DNA of 64,000 bases from Liolophura sinensis (taxonomy: Eukaryota > Mollusca > Polyplacophora > Chitonida > Chitonidae). Position 1 is the stretch's first letter. Each line of letters begins with the position of its first letter. The position numbers were made by a program, and so were the translations under genes. Location of the stretch: contig NC_088300.1 in NCBI RefSeq assembly GCF_032854445.1, positions 12,557,191 through 12,621,190 on the forward strand, in the 5' to 3' direction. The notes under the pieces are model-generated. The model ran no database searches. It was not told the origin of the DNA and saw nothing but the letters and a program-made list of their open reading frames with translations. This document shows, in pieces, positions 47,080 through 59,261 of this stretch.

Positions 47080-47750
47080 ACCGGTCATTTACCACAGTCT
47101 CCCTGTGGTAAATGTCTAGGTAGTGCTGTATGTGCAAAAACAATCCTTTAAGAGATTTGGCATGTTTGTTAGCATGTCTATATACAGTCTGATTATCAAC
47201 AGAAACGCTTAGAAGAGAGCAATCATATAACACATCGACATTCGTGTACGTTCTTGTATCTTATTATACAAACCTCAGGCATGACGTGTACTTTTTCATG
47301 GATGAAACAGGGAGCACAGGGAGACTGTGGTAAATGTCTAGGTAGTGCTGTATGTGCAAAAACAATCCTTTAAGAGATTTGGCATGTTTGTTAGCATGTC
47401 TATATACAGTCTGATTATCAACAGAAACGCTTAGAAGAGAGCAATCATATAACACATCGACATTCGTGTACGTTCTTGTATCTTATTATACAAACCTCAG
47501 GCATGACGTGTACTTTTTCATGGATGAAACAGGGAGCACAGGGAGACTGTGGTAAATGTCTAGGTAGTGCTGTATGTGCAAAAACAATCCTTTAAGAGAT
47601 TTGGCATGTTTGTTAGCATGTCTATATACAGTCTGATTATCAACAGAAACGCTTAGAAGAGAGCAATCATATAACACATCGACATTCGTGTACGTTCTTG
47701 TATCTTATTATACAAACCTCAGGCATGACGTGTACTTTTTCATGGATGTA
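47080..47750. repeat. 222-bp tandem triplication starting at a palindrome
   Basis: Three copies of a 222-base unit are almost identical; the marker AATGTCTAGGTAGTGCTG is at 47111, 47333 and 47555. At the left end CATTTACCACAG and its complement CTGTGGTAAATG flank a short loop (about 47088-47116). Internal copies have ACAGGGAGACTGTGG at that place, while the first reads ACAGTCTCCCTGTGG, so the loop segment is inverted in the first copy. A 63-codon minus-strand ORF recurs within the copies without any recognisable product. Confidence 0.92.
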
Positions 47751-48189
47751 ACTTTGAAAACAGTAAGGGAAAACGGTCTCAGATCTTACGAATAGTAATA
47801 GGTGACATGAGACGGTATAGCAGAGCATGAGAAGCAGGGTCCTGCATGACGATCTGTATGTTGTTGAAATAGTTATACCTATAAGAGTTGTCTCCCTTGA
47901 TTCAACACAGTTTCATTATTTACTGGTGTGCGGTCATTGTCAAAAATATTTTATCAGCACAGTCGAAACTGGCCTCACCGGTCAAAAGTTTGTGGTCTGC
48001 GTTGAAAGCGACGGATTAGATAACAGTACCAGTGAGGCATGCATACAAAACGCGCCAAAATAATAAATAATAAGCGTGGGTGCTTCAGCTGTAGCTGTAG
48101 GTGAGATTAGATACACCGTATATCAATCTGACGCAAATATATTCACTGTATTCAGCCTATATCCATCACACAGCATAAGGAACAGGATC

Positions 48190-50145
48190 ATATTTTTATT
48201 ATTATTAATCTCAGCACAAGAGTATCTATTGCAAAATACAGGCATCGTGGTATCACGCCATCTTACAGGAGAATTAGCACAGAACAAGATGATTTCCACC
48301 ATTTAGACGAAATGTGGAAATGAAAGATGAAATTACTGTACGGTACAAGCAACATGATTACTGTCCTCCTAACACAAACTATCGCATGCATGAGCATGCT
48401 GGTTATTCTCAACCTAAGAACAACTATTGCAAAATGCAAGCATGATGATTATTGTCCGCAAAACACAAGCAATGGGATTTTTCTCCTCATCAGATGAACT
48501 ACCACAGAACACAACGATAATAATTTATTCTGTGAACTATAGCAGAAGACAAGCAACATGATTATTCTTCACCGTGCAGATGAACTATAGCAGAAGACAA
48601 GCAACATGATTATTCTTCACCGTGGAGATGAACTATAGCAAAAGACAAGCAGCATGATTATTCTTCACAGTGCACTATAGCAGAAGACAAGCAACATGAT
48701 TATTCTTCACCGTGCACTATAGCAGAAGACAAGCAGCATGATTATTCTTCACCGTGCATTATAGCAGAAGACAAGCAACATGGTTATTCTTCACAGTGGA
48801 GATGAACTATAGCAAAAGACAAGCAACATGATTATTCTTCACCGTGCAGATGAACTATAGCAGAAGACAAGCAACATGATTATTCTTCACTGTGGAGATG
48901 AACTATAGCAAAAGACAAGCAGAATGATTATTCTTCACCGTGCATTATAGCAGAAGACAAGCAACATGATTATTCTTCACCGTGGAGATGAACTATAGCA
49001 GAAGACAAGCAACATGATTATTCTTCATCGTGCATTATAGCAGAAGACAAGTAACAAGGTTATTCTTCACCTTGCATACCATCTACGGCAGAAGACAAGC
49101 AACATGATTATTCTTCACCGTGCATTATAGCAGAAGACAAGTAACATGATTATTCTTCACCGTGCATACGAACTATAGCAGAAGACAAGTAACATGATTA
49201 TTCTTCACCTTGCATACGATCTATCGCAGAAGACAAGCAACATGATTATTCTTCACCGTGCATTATAGCAGAAGACAAGCAACATGATTATTCTTCACCT
49301 TACATACGATCTATAGCAGAAGACAAGCAACATGATTATTCTTCACCGTGGAGATGAACTATAGCAAAAGACAAGCAACATGATTATTCTTCACCGTGCA
49401 TTATAGCAGAAGACAAGCAACATGATTATTCTTCACCGTGCATTATAGCAGAAGACAAGCAACATGATTATTCTTCACCGTGCATACGAACTATAGCAGA
49501 AGACAAGTAACATGATTATTCTTCACCGTGCATTATAGCAGAAGACAAGCAACATGATTATTCTTCACCGTGCATACGAACTATAGCAGAAGACAAGCAA
49601 CATGATTATTCTTCACTGTGCATTATGGCAGAAGACAAGCAACATGATTATTGTTTACCTTGCATACGAACTATAGCAGAAGACACGTAACATGATAATT
49701 CTTCACCGTGCAGATGAACTATAGCAAAAGACAAGCAGCATGATTATTCTTCACAGTGCAGTATAGCAGAAGACAAGCAACATGATTATTCTTCACCGTG
49801 CATACGAACTATAGCAGAAGACAAGCAACATGATTATTCTTCACAGTGGAGATGAACTATAGCAAAAGACAAGCAGCATGATTATTCTTCACAGTGCAGT
49901 ATAGCAGAAGACAAGCAACATGATTATTCTTCACTGTGCATACGAACTATAGCAGAAGACAAGCAACATGATTATTCTTCACCGTGGAGATGAACTATAG
50001 CAAAAGACAAGCAGCATGATTATTCTTCACAGTGCACTATAGCAGAAGACAAGCAGCATGATTATTCTTCACAGTGCACTATAGCAGAAGACAAGTAACA
50101 TGATCATTCTTCACCGTGCAGATGAACTATAGCAGAAGACAACTC
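48190..50145. repeat. Satellite array of 42-bp and 48-bp units, about 40 copies
   Basis: The core TAGCAGAAGACAAGCAACAT then GATTATTCTTCACCGTGC repeats throughout. Units come in two lengths: short ones have ATTATAGCAG or ACTATAGCAG after the core, long ones have a six-base addition (ATACGAACTATAGC or AGATGAACTATAGC). Before about 48500 the copies are strongly diverged (CTATTGCAAAATGCAAGCAT and similar), so the array has an old edge and a homogenised centre. Confidence 0.95.
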
Positions 50146-50254
50146 TGAAAACTCTCGTGTTTCCGTTTGCGAAGTCTAAAGTTAAAAGCCTAAAGGCCAC
50201 TTGTCTTCCATCCGTATGGTGTACATATCTTTCCGTCACTTCTGGCATAGTTTC

Positions 50255-50345
50255 ACTCTTTGTATTGTCCTTTAAGACGGGCACTCTAGTTTCCTCACAC
50301 ATAATACTGTTCGCCATCGTATCAGTGAAAAATTTTACTCAAGAA
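50255..50345 (+). mobile_element. Decayed SINE fragment
   Basis: AGTTTCCTCACACATAATAC, TGTTCGCCATCGTATCAGTG and AAAAATTTTACTCAAG follow the order of the family's 3' body with many changes. Confidence 0.45.
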
Positions 50346-50569
50346 AGAATACTGTAATATTCTTCACCTTATAAGATGAATTGTTTGAATAATCCGAAAA
50401 CACGAGCAGCGTGATTATTATTGTCATAACGACTAAAAACCATAAGCATACATATATATGTTTTCACATTAAACAAAATATTATATACAAAACACAGTTA
50501 AGTAACATGAATAGGGTCCACTTTCCGTTTCGACGAACAACACAGACCAAAGCAATACGGCTAATATCC

Positions 50570-50623
50570 GCATGCATCGTATAAGTGAAATATTCTTGAG
50601 TACGGCGTAAAACACTAGTCAAA

Positions 50624-50665
<42 letters not shown>
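50570..50665 (+). mobile_element. 3' end of a SINE with a long (AAAT)n tail
   Basis: CATCGTATAAGTGAAATATT, CTTGAGTACGGCGTAAAACA and about ten AAAT repeats. The well-kept sequence and long tail suggest a young copy, truncated on its 5' side. Confidence 0.85.
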
Positions 50666-50666
<1 letters not shown>

Positions 50667-52660
50667 CAAAGTGTTCGATTTGCATAAATATGTGGACAAC
50701 TAGAACTCGAACGGCAATGCTGTGTTCAACTATCCAGAAATGGGGAAGCTGAACAGTGAGAGGCCTAAGAACGTTGTTGAACGGAGCTGAAGACGAATGA
50801 GGACAAGCCGTGAATGAGACTTATTTAACTCTGTCGACGGTAACTACATATATGTTGAAGGCACGAGAGAGGATGAATTTAAGAAGTATAACTACTGAGA
50901 ATGTTCCTACAAAAAGTCCGTTAAATCCGTTCCCTGAGCAATAATGGATAGCATTTCCGTCCGGGAATCTAACTCATTAATCCTTTGCTGATTACGGATT
51001 AATTCTTTATCTGGAACAGATTAATTCGTTTCTATAGACACGGCTTAATCCGTTAGATCGACGAATGTCGAAAATGCAATCCGTAATCACCCAGGGAACG
51101 AATTTAAAGGAATATTTTTTGAGAGTATAGGCCCAAAAAGGTTATTAACTATACTCAAAGCTTTCCTCTTTCTGGATATTAAAACCTTCTTTAGCAAAAT
51201 TCTATATTTTGTCTTATGTATCCCAAAATATTCATCGAATAGCCATATGTATACACTGAATGCAAAAGGACTGCGGATTCCGAACATACTATCAAAACTT
51301 TTGTAGATAAAAAATATAAGAGCTGAACAAAAAAAAATTTCATAATGTTATTTTTCTTACTAATTTCTACATTTTCAAGGTTTTATTTTCCAATTTGTAC
51401 TGAAAAACTGTCCTGCAGGTTTTTATCATTCATCTCAGACGTATTTCACAGTGGTCATTTTCTCATGGATTTTCTAAATATTAACTTTAATACTAGGAAA
51501 GATATCCAAAATCTGTTTAATGTTTTTTAGGGTAAGTATTCAACTGCATGTATATGCAACATTTGAAAAATTTATTTTGGAGAGCTAGAGATAAAAGGTA
51601 TTTTACCACAGGTTCCAAAACAGAACAGGTTCCATATATAGATGCACAGTATTTGAATCAAGGTAGTAAACAGAGTGATAAGTACGTAACCATTAGATTC
51701 ATTAAATCGGGCTTGATTTAATGAATATGAGTTAAGCAAGGAACACAGTGTATCACAGACTTCGCACGTGTTCTGATGCCTGTGGTGAAATAAAATCCCG
51801 TACTGTAATACTTAGTAACCAAAATATAGCACTTGCTCCCAATTATGTAACGTTGTTACATTATACTGTTTAGCATTTCTATCCAAATATTAAGTATTCT
51901 TGAGTAAGCAAAATTTTGACCAATCAGATTCTCGCGTGCTGGTATGAGTCTCCCACAGGACAGGTCGTCCAAGCCTCTACATGCCACATAACGACGTCAT
52001 CACTGTCACCGTGATAAGAATATCACACAGCATGTAGGCCTATTCCTGTCAACTCGGTATTGGCTGACACCATCTGGAAAACAGTGTAGGCCTATATATA
52101 CGGTATCTTTTATGTCCCCCTGCTTGATTCAGTATGGTAAGCCTACATAAGCACTAAACGTCTTGCTAGACTGTACGCTCTTCGTAATATATTTATGTGT
52201 ACAATATGACAACTTCTTAATCCAGTAATGTTTCGCCTTACAACTTACTCCACCTTAATTTGATTCTCAGCAATATTTTATTGAATTCTTTGATACAAGT
52301 TTGTGTTTGAAGCTATCGTGTTTGGTGAGACGCTCGTGTACATTGCCTGTTAACAAATCAATGGACGGTGTCCATTTAAAGAAAAAGGTTACTGAAAAGA
52401 ATTTGTATGAATACGTTATTTTACTTTCTCTTTGAACAGTTTGTACTGAAGAAGAAAGAGCAAAATGATTTTTTTCTGATGATGAAGGGTTTACGACCAT
52501 ATTTGGCTTCACATTATTTTTCAACACATTTAAATATACACGGTTACTTGGTGAGAGACGGCTTCATACAAGTTTGAATTGTCTGAAAATTATGTATGGA
52601 ATATTTTAAAAGATTTTAAAATTAGTTAACTTTTAGGAAGTCATCCCTCAGGAAAACAAA
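50666..52660. other. Intergenic, no gene recognised
   Basis: A+T-rich unique sequence. Short related motifs around AATCCGTT recur at 50925-51085 (ATCCGTTCCCTG, TTAATCCGTTAGATC, GCAATCCGTAATC) but do not form a regular array. Confidence 0.5.
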
Positions 52661-52666
52661 TAAAAT

Positions 52667-52904
52667 GTTTATTTTTTTGATTGGTGTTAGGCGTATACGC
52701 CGTTCTCAAGAATATTTCACTTATACGAATGCGGGCATCATTATATGGTGGAAAGAAAACCGGCAGAGCCCGGGGAGAATACATAACCATCCGCAGCTTG
52801 CTGCAGACCACGCTCGGCCGAACAGGAAGCCAGAATGAGCTGAACTTGAACTCACAGCGACCGCCGTAGTGAGAGGCTCCTCGGTCACTGCGCCGCGCTG
52901 GCAC
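52667..52904 (-). mobile_element. Near full-length SINE copy, reverse orientation
   Basis: GTTTATTTTTTTGATTGGTG at the left is the tail; CACTTATACGAATGCGGGC, ACCGGCAGAGCCCGGGGAG, CAGGAAGCCAGAATGAGCTG and TCACTGCGCCGCGCTGGCAC complete the body and head. The first bases of the head are missing. Confidence 0.9.
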
Positions 52905-55680
52905 CCTTATTACCATGGACACGCTAGACAGTTTCGGGAAAAGTCTTTGGTTGATGATGAAAGCTTCATTTTTGATGATACTTGAGGAATTCTCGGAGTA
53001 AATCTATGTGGATATAATGTGACGCGTCTTCAACTTCTCTGTCCTACCTAACCCGAAGGTCAAGTGTTAACTAGGTTTACAAGTACGTTTGGTGCTTGAA
53101 TTATAGTCTATTTCTTTCTATATAGAGAGTCACCTATATTCAGCTCTCTGTAAAATCAGTCATTCTCGCTACCAAAATTGCCTTTAGTCAGTGACACGTA
53201 ACAACACAAGCTCTACACATGAATATGTTGGAAGTCCGTATTCTTGCAAAGAAAATCAAATTACAAAACCTTTTCTAATTTATAACGTTAAACTCCATAC
53301 GCTCAGTTTCGACACCAAGAACGCGTTGCCTCGGGTGACGTCATAATTATTTTAAAAAACCCATGGCATCCTGAGGAATGGGCGTGGAGACTGATTTGTT
53401 TTACAATAGGTGCACCAGCGTGCGGTTAGAACAAACTCCACGCAGTAACACAGCCTACACTACACTCAACGAATAGACTACATTGTGTTTTATAACAGAA
53501 TTTCCTATCATCCAGCTTTAAAACCATACTGCCATGAGATCGTATACTGCAAGAGATAAAATAAAATTAACATTAATAAGGTTATATTATGGTAAACGTG
53601 TTAACAATTTCAAATATGACAGTGTTATGAAGAGGGCTTACAGTAAAACAGCTAGCAGTTTCGGTAACTGATGTCGACCTCCGTCAAAAAACGTTGAACT
53701 CCGCCCAATATCCAGCGTCTTGCTGATTTTTGAATGATTATGACGTCACTCAAGGCTATGGGTTCTTGCTGTCGAAAACGAGCCTATGGACTTTAACATT
53801 ATGCATTAGAAAAAGTCTTCTGACTTTCCTTGTAATGATATGGACGTTCAACATATCAATGTACAGAGCTTATGTTGTTTCGTGACTAAAGAAAAATTTT
53901 GGTAGTGACTACGACTGATTTTACAGACAGCTGAATGTTGGCGACTCTATAAAGGAAATAGACTATAGATGGTCCTGAGGCAAGTCACTGATCAGCTGAG
54001 GACTTGACACGTTTGAATTACGGGAGAACTTACACCTAAGGCTAGCAATGAAGGGCAGTTTGTGACATTTTTACAAGTTAGCAGCTCTGTTGAAATATTT
54101 ACTGCTTGCGCGTGATGAATTTAAGGACGCATGTTACCGTCTGTGCTGTAAATGGTCAATAACTCCTGAGTGAAAAGCCTGCGCCGTAAACTGCAAGGGT
54201 TATGTCCCTTTACCCAAGCGATCAATTCATGGAGACGTTGACAATGCAGAGATAAGTGACACTCCAAGTTTGCCATACAGAAATCTTAACGAATCTGAAT
54301 ATCCTAAAAAAGGAGTTGGAATAAACTAGAAGATTGTCTTAACAAGAGGAAAGCCTGGCACGTTTTCAAAAAGCGATCATGTGATCTTATACTTTCCATA
54401 TTGGCCCATACGATCATTTTGTTTAGTAACCAGAGCCTAATCCAGGGATACTAAAATAACACAGTGGAAAAACTCTTTCAGGAAATGACCTCTTCAAGGG
54501 TCAAAATAGGGAACTCTGGGGCGAGTTGTCCATTTAAACAAAGGTTATTTTTTCTGTCCGAAATCAATCTCCACTGGTAGTCGAGAGGTTATGTTGTTAA
54601 AGTCAAGTCCCGGGATTTTATAATGAAGAAAAAACAACTGCTTTCCTTTTTCATGAAGCGAGAGTTTGTATCAAGTTTATTTGGCAAATGACCGCTGTGT
54701 GTATTCCCAGGAAATCGGGTGTTGCCAGGACACCAAGGGTATAGTATTAAACCCATGTGAGGGGTGAGAAAGTATCAGGATCTCATCTCCTCTCCATTCT
54801 CTCAGGCACACTATCATAAGTTCAGATACATTCTCAGTAGAACTACATTTGGATCACGTTTCCACAGTTCGAGTTTAAACAGAAAGCCTTGTGTACATTT
54901 CATACGGAATTAAATTAAACAATAGCTTCTTTCTGCGCTCTGTGTCGTTCCACCGGCAAAAGTTAGCTTCAAATCTGATGTTTTATAATACCGCTCCTCT
55001 CCCTTTGTATAAAAAGCAAACAAGAGAAGTCTTCTATTGTCGTCTACATTTTCACAAAATCGTGTGCATATGCATGGTGTGACATTTCTGGTATATAATA
55101 TCAGTCTTACAATGGGTTTAAGGTGATATTAGATCTCCTGTATAGTCCAAGAAAGCCGTCATTTGAGTGTGTTCACTACAGTTGATCACTGGAAAACTCC
55201 ACGAATTTGACATTTTCATGACTGAATACCTGATGTCCGCCAGACTGACACTTTGATCATTAATGTGCACATACAAAGAGGCTATTCTCTGAATCCCAAT
55301 CTCAGTATTACCTATGGCAATAAATACTACATGCATGCATACGAAGGTGCATGTCCCATTTTGCTACAGTGCACAGTACCTCTTTTGCATACATCTGCCC
55401 CATCGCAATTTCCTGTCCTCTGAGAACATTGAAAGAAAACGTATTTAACTGTGTCAGTTAAATATAATAAATATCCATAGGGAATGCCAATTATTTATCC
55501 ACGCTTTATACTTTTTACTTACAGATGCTTCTCTTCATAAGTAATTGAAATGAAATGAAAGTCCTTGCATGTAGAGGAATGTGTTTTTTTCGTGGGACAA
55601 TTGTTGGCCTAGTCCAGACTATTCACGATTCTCAGACTGATGATGTGGCGAGACTCTAGTGTCAGGTACCTAACAACATG
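52905..55680. other. Intergenic, no gene recognised
   Basis: No ORF above about 70 codons and no recognisable exon. The sequence is unique and A+T-rich. Confidence 0.5.
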
Positions 55681-55684
55681 CAAT

Positions 55685-55766
55685 GGTTTCCCTCATTCCT
55701 TCACCTATAGTCCTCACCTCTGCCAAATCAGTGAAGTATTCCTTCAAGATTTAATAAATAAATATC
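55685..55766 (+). mobile_element. Very old SINE tail fragment
   Basis: TGGTTTCCCTCATTCCTTC, CAGTGAAGTATTCCTTCAAG and an AATAAATAAAT end follow the family's order. The family-specific GGCGTAAAACACC part is lost. Confidence 0.4.
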
Positions 55767-56749
55767 AAAAAACGCACGAGAAGAAAAGGAAACGTAAAGA
55801 CGATGAACTTCTTTGTTAAAATCACTATAAAAATAATCTCTATCAGATCTGTTACATGCTGGATTCTAATACACGAAATAAACGCCTGCTTACCTGGACA
55901 TTTTAGTTAATAAATAACTGTGTCTCACCAGTCGTCCCATGCGATGATCTTTGCAGTTATTACAAGACCATACAAACATACGTGTTTAAGACAAGTATAC
56001 CACTGACAAGACCATTGATTTCATGTTGTACGCCGAATGTTTAGATGATGTTGCACTTTCTAATAGGCTCTGGTTTTTTTGTCACTACAGCTTCTAACCC
56101 TCAGTATACGATATGGCAAATCTCCATGTATATTTGAAAACTTTATTAAAGGGACAACCTTGCGTATTTGATGGCGGTGAAAAGCTCTACATGGTGGTTT
56201 CGACTTGCTTATATTCATTATGCCACGCTACCGTACCAACACAGATCTACCCAATGTAGAATGCCTGGCTGGACAGTATTTATTTGAACTGTGAGCTTAA
56301 ATCGCATTTGTATTTCTAGCCAGGTAGGCCTATACCGTATATATCGAATTACTCGGGTTGTTGAAAACTGACTGAAAGTTTTATGTGAAAATTTTTGTCT
56401 ATGATTTTGTCTTAACAGATGTGTTCTTATAAACACTTTCACCAGTGACGTCAATTAACGTTGACGCATAATTCTTTTTAAGTCATGGTACTTCGATATT
56501 TTATGCTGCTATACTATTTAAGCATTAAGCAAGATGTTGACTGACAAGCTTTCACTGGTTACAAGTTACTATTTGCAAACTACCTCTGTCGTCACTGCTC
56601 TAAGTTTTCTGTATATGTGCTGTATTCTTTTATATTAATCATTACTGTTACACCGATTTTGACATTTCAACATTTCGCAGATGTTTTGATGAGCTGATAC
56701 AATGTCGGGGTTTGCTTCCTGGATCCTCAAATTTCACAGAATATTTTGT
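55767..56749. other. Intergenic, nothing recognised
   Basis: Unique A+T-rich sequence without recognisable coding, RNA or repeat features. Confidence 0.5.
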
Positions 56750-56998
56750 ATATTTATTTATTTATTTATTTATTTGATTGGCGTTTTACGCCGTAATCAG
56801 GAATATTTCACCTGTACGACGGCCGCCAACATTATGGTGTAAGAAATCGGGTACATCCGGGGAAACCCACGACAATTACTGTTAGATCTTCCCACGTACG
56901 GCCGGGTAGGAAGCCAGCCATGAGATGGCCGTGAACTGACGGTGGCTGCATTGATGAAAGGCTCCAGGTCCATTGCCCCGAGCTGTCACGCTAACCGC
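56750..56998 (-). mobile_element. Near full-length SINE copy, reverse orientation
   Basis: A tail of TATTTATTTATTT is followed by GATTGGCGTTTTACGCCG, CAGGAATATTTCACCTG, GGGGAAACCCACGAC, CACGTACGGCCGGG and a diverged head up to GCTGTCACGCTAACC. It is a moderately old copy. Confidence 0.9.
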
Positions 56999-57227
56999 CT
57001 ACATAGAATAAATCTATCATTTATTATGTGCGGTGGTTCACCGACTCTCACCGCAGTGTACAGGCCCTTAATTATGGGCACCACTAACTTTAATGTACAG
57101 AAATATTTATTCCATTTTGAATTAACTCTGTATGTACATAAGAATACTTAAATCATATGACAGTAGTGAGGTTTGTGGGCGGAGGGTACATATACCACAG
57201 CCCTTCTGCAGATACCTCAACAAATTA

Positions 57228-57342
57228 TTTATTTATTTCTTTGATTGGTGTTTTACGCCGTAATCAAGAATATTTCACTTAAACGACGCCGGCCAGCATT
57301 ATGGTGTGAGGAACCGGGAAAACCCACAGCCATCCGCAGGTT
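57228..57342 (-). mobile_element. 5'-truncated SINE with 11-bp target-site duplication
   Basis: Only the 3' half is present (ATTTATTTCTTTGATTGGTG, CGTAATCAAGAATATTTCAC, CCGGCCAGCATTATGGTG, CAGCCATCCGCAGG). It is flanked by TCAACAAATTA at 57217-57227 and 57343-57353. A duplication around a truncated copy shows that the truncation happened at insertion. Confidence 0.9.
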
Positions 57343-57360
57343 TCAACAAATTAACATCCT

Positions 57361-57492
57361 AATACGGCTTTCATGAACCTTACTTAGTGCTAAGATGCCC
57401 TTAGCCAGGTGCACTTTATATCTCTACAACATACGTTGCCATGATAGTTAAGGGCTTACTTAGCTAAGTGAGCTTCATGAAACTGGGCCCCT
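57361..57492. repeat. Palindromic, MITE-like element (third copy)
   Basis: The left half (GGCTTTCATGAACCTTACTT, GCCCTTAGCCAGGTGCACTT) and right half (AGTTAAGGGCTTACTTAGCT, GCTTCATGAAACTGGGCC) are complementary to each other in large part and match the copies at 6477-6735. No coding capacity. Confidence 0.65.
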
Positions 57493-58890
57493 GACCTCAA
57501 TGACACAGGGCCAAGCGGAAGCCATGACAACGATGGTATTTCTTCCATTATCCGTTATTTCCCTTATCCGCAGATGACGGCAGCGCAAACACCACCGTGC
57601 TAATACAGGTTAAACTTTTGCAAATTGCAGTCCACAAGAAATTAAATTATTTTTGTGAGATGTTGCTCTGGGCCAGTCATCTCTCGATGCCAACTGTACT
57701 GACACTCTCACCCTATAGCCTGTCTGGAACTATTGGCTGTTTCAGAGAATATGCGGCTGTAACGGGCATGTATTACTGAGTTCCGGTCTCGCCCTGGTGC
57801 TAATGGACATGCGTAATACTACATCTTTAGCATTTCCAGGAGAAAACTCTGTGTGTTGAAGAAATATGACGTGGACCAACTTCACCTGGTAAGTGTGACC
57901 AGCTATTATCCATCAAACGTATGTCGTTGCAGGAGGTAAATTAACTCCCTGTGTTTGGCGTTTCAGCAAATCGCCAAAGGACACACCTGCTTCATATTGA
58001 TATGATACGGACATCACCAGACAGTTACAAGCATGAAATCCATTCTATCCTCAAATACTCTGTGAGGTGAGGCAGATGCCCAGCTCGAGGCCTCTCTATG
58101 TCTTCTCCCGGGAATCATATCAACTAGCCAGTAATGCTTTCCGACATCTTCCATGTCTTGGTTTCTGTGAATGTATTCGTCAAACCTATAGAAATAAAGA
58201 TCAGATACCTCACCTAGTACTATTTAGGCTAGTATCCTTTTGAAATACATGTACACTAGCAATGAAACTGATTCCTCTACATAACTACAACTGAAGCTTC
58301 AGATGTACTGAAAAAGCATTATCACTCATGAGCTTATTTACATGCGAAACGATTCTTGTATCCACAAAACAGGCTACATTGTTTAAAGGAAAAGACCTCT
58401 GAAAATCGAGGTAGGCATCACTAAACAAAACACTTTAAACTATGCATAAATATACCTTTATTTATGGTTTAGATTATTTATTTTTGTGAAGAGAGTTAAA
58501 GTCCTTCAAAACATTTGAATTCTAAGGTGAGCTTTGTGGGCCATACTATCAGAGTTTAGGAGCTCTGAAATCACAGGAATTTTGTCCAACTCTAATGACG
58601 ACACTGAATGTTGGGGATTACTCCTTTTAACCATGCTTCTCGTGAACATCCGGTAAAAGGTGATGTGACGTCAGAGTTCCTTGATACTGTTGGTATGGCT
58701 CATAAAGCCCACTTTACCATTCAAATATTTGAATGCCTTTCACCACTCTTTTAAAAATCTGAAAAAAATAAATGAAAGCACTTCTGCGCATCGTTTTCAG
58801 TTGTCTGTATGATGAACGTTACTTTATATTTTAGCTTTCTTGTACTTTAATAAGTGTTGCTGTATTTCTTCATTAGATTAGCTGGTGAAG
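57493..58890. other. Intergenic, no gene recognised
   Basis: Unique sequence with no recognised exon or repeat. Confidence 0.5.
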
Positions 58891-58894
58891 GGCG

Positions 58895-58962
58895 GTGGGT
58901 TTGTTTCATGAAATTCCTCCACCCATAAGGCTGACCGCTGTAACAAAAGTGTTAAACACCTG
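58895..58962 (+). mobile_element. Decayed SINE fragment beside a young copy
   Basis: GAAATTCCTCCACCCATAAG, GCTGACCGCTGTAACAAAAG and TGTTAAACACC recall the family's CCTCCCACCATAATGCTGGC body and its end. It is heavily changed. Confidence 0.4.
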
Positions 58963-58985
58963 GCAACAAGTCTTAGTCTGTTTGA

Positions 58986-59247
58986 GGGCCGTGGCTTAGT
59001 TGGTTAGCGCTCTAGCGCAGAGTAATGACCCAGGAACCAATGCGATCGCTGCGAGTTTAAGTCCAGCTCATGCAGGCTTCCTGTCCGGCCGTACGTGGGA
59101 AGGTCACCCAGCAACCTGGGATGATCGTGGGTTTACCCGGGGCTCTGCCCGGTTTCTTGCCACCATGATGCTGGCCGCCGTCGTATGAGTGAAATATGCT
59201 TGAGTGCGGCGTAAAACACCAATCAAATAAATAATAAATAAATAAAT
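58986..59247 (+). mobile_element. Full-length tRNA-derived SINE with target-site duplication
   Basis: One of the best-preserved copies. The head is GGGCCGTGGCTTAGTTGGTT then AGCGCTCTAGCGC, with B-box-like GCGAGTTTAAGTCC. The body includes AGGCTTCCTGTCCGGCCG, GGGCTCTGCCCGGTTTC and GATGCTGGCCGCCGTCG; the 3' end is GAAATATGCTTGAGTGCGGC then GTAAAACACCAATC and an AAAT tail. The flanks are CTTAGTCTGTTTGA (58972-58985) and CTTAATCCGTTTGA (59248-59261), alike at 12 of 14 positions. The 3' domain resembles, from memory, the conserved part of a SINE superfamily widespread in molluscs (MetaSINE-like). Confidence 0.92.
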
Positions 59248-59261
59248 CTTAATCCGTTTGA

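Noticed and set aside
47264-47677. Two identical 63-codon ORFs on the minus strand
   Set aside because: They are copies within the 222-bp triplication, with no family signature or start context.
48190-50145. Regular repeats that superficially resemble a CRISPR array
   Set aside because: Units are contiguous variants with no unique spacers, and the DNA is clearly animal.
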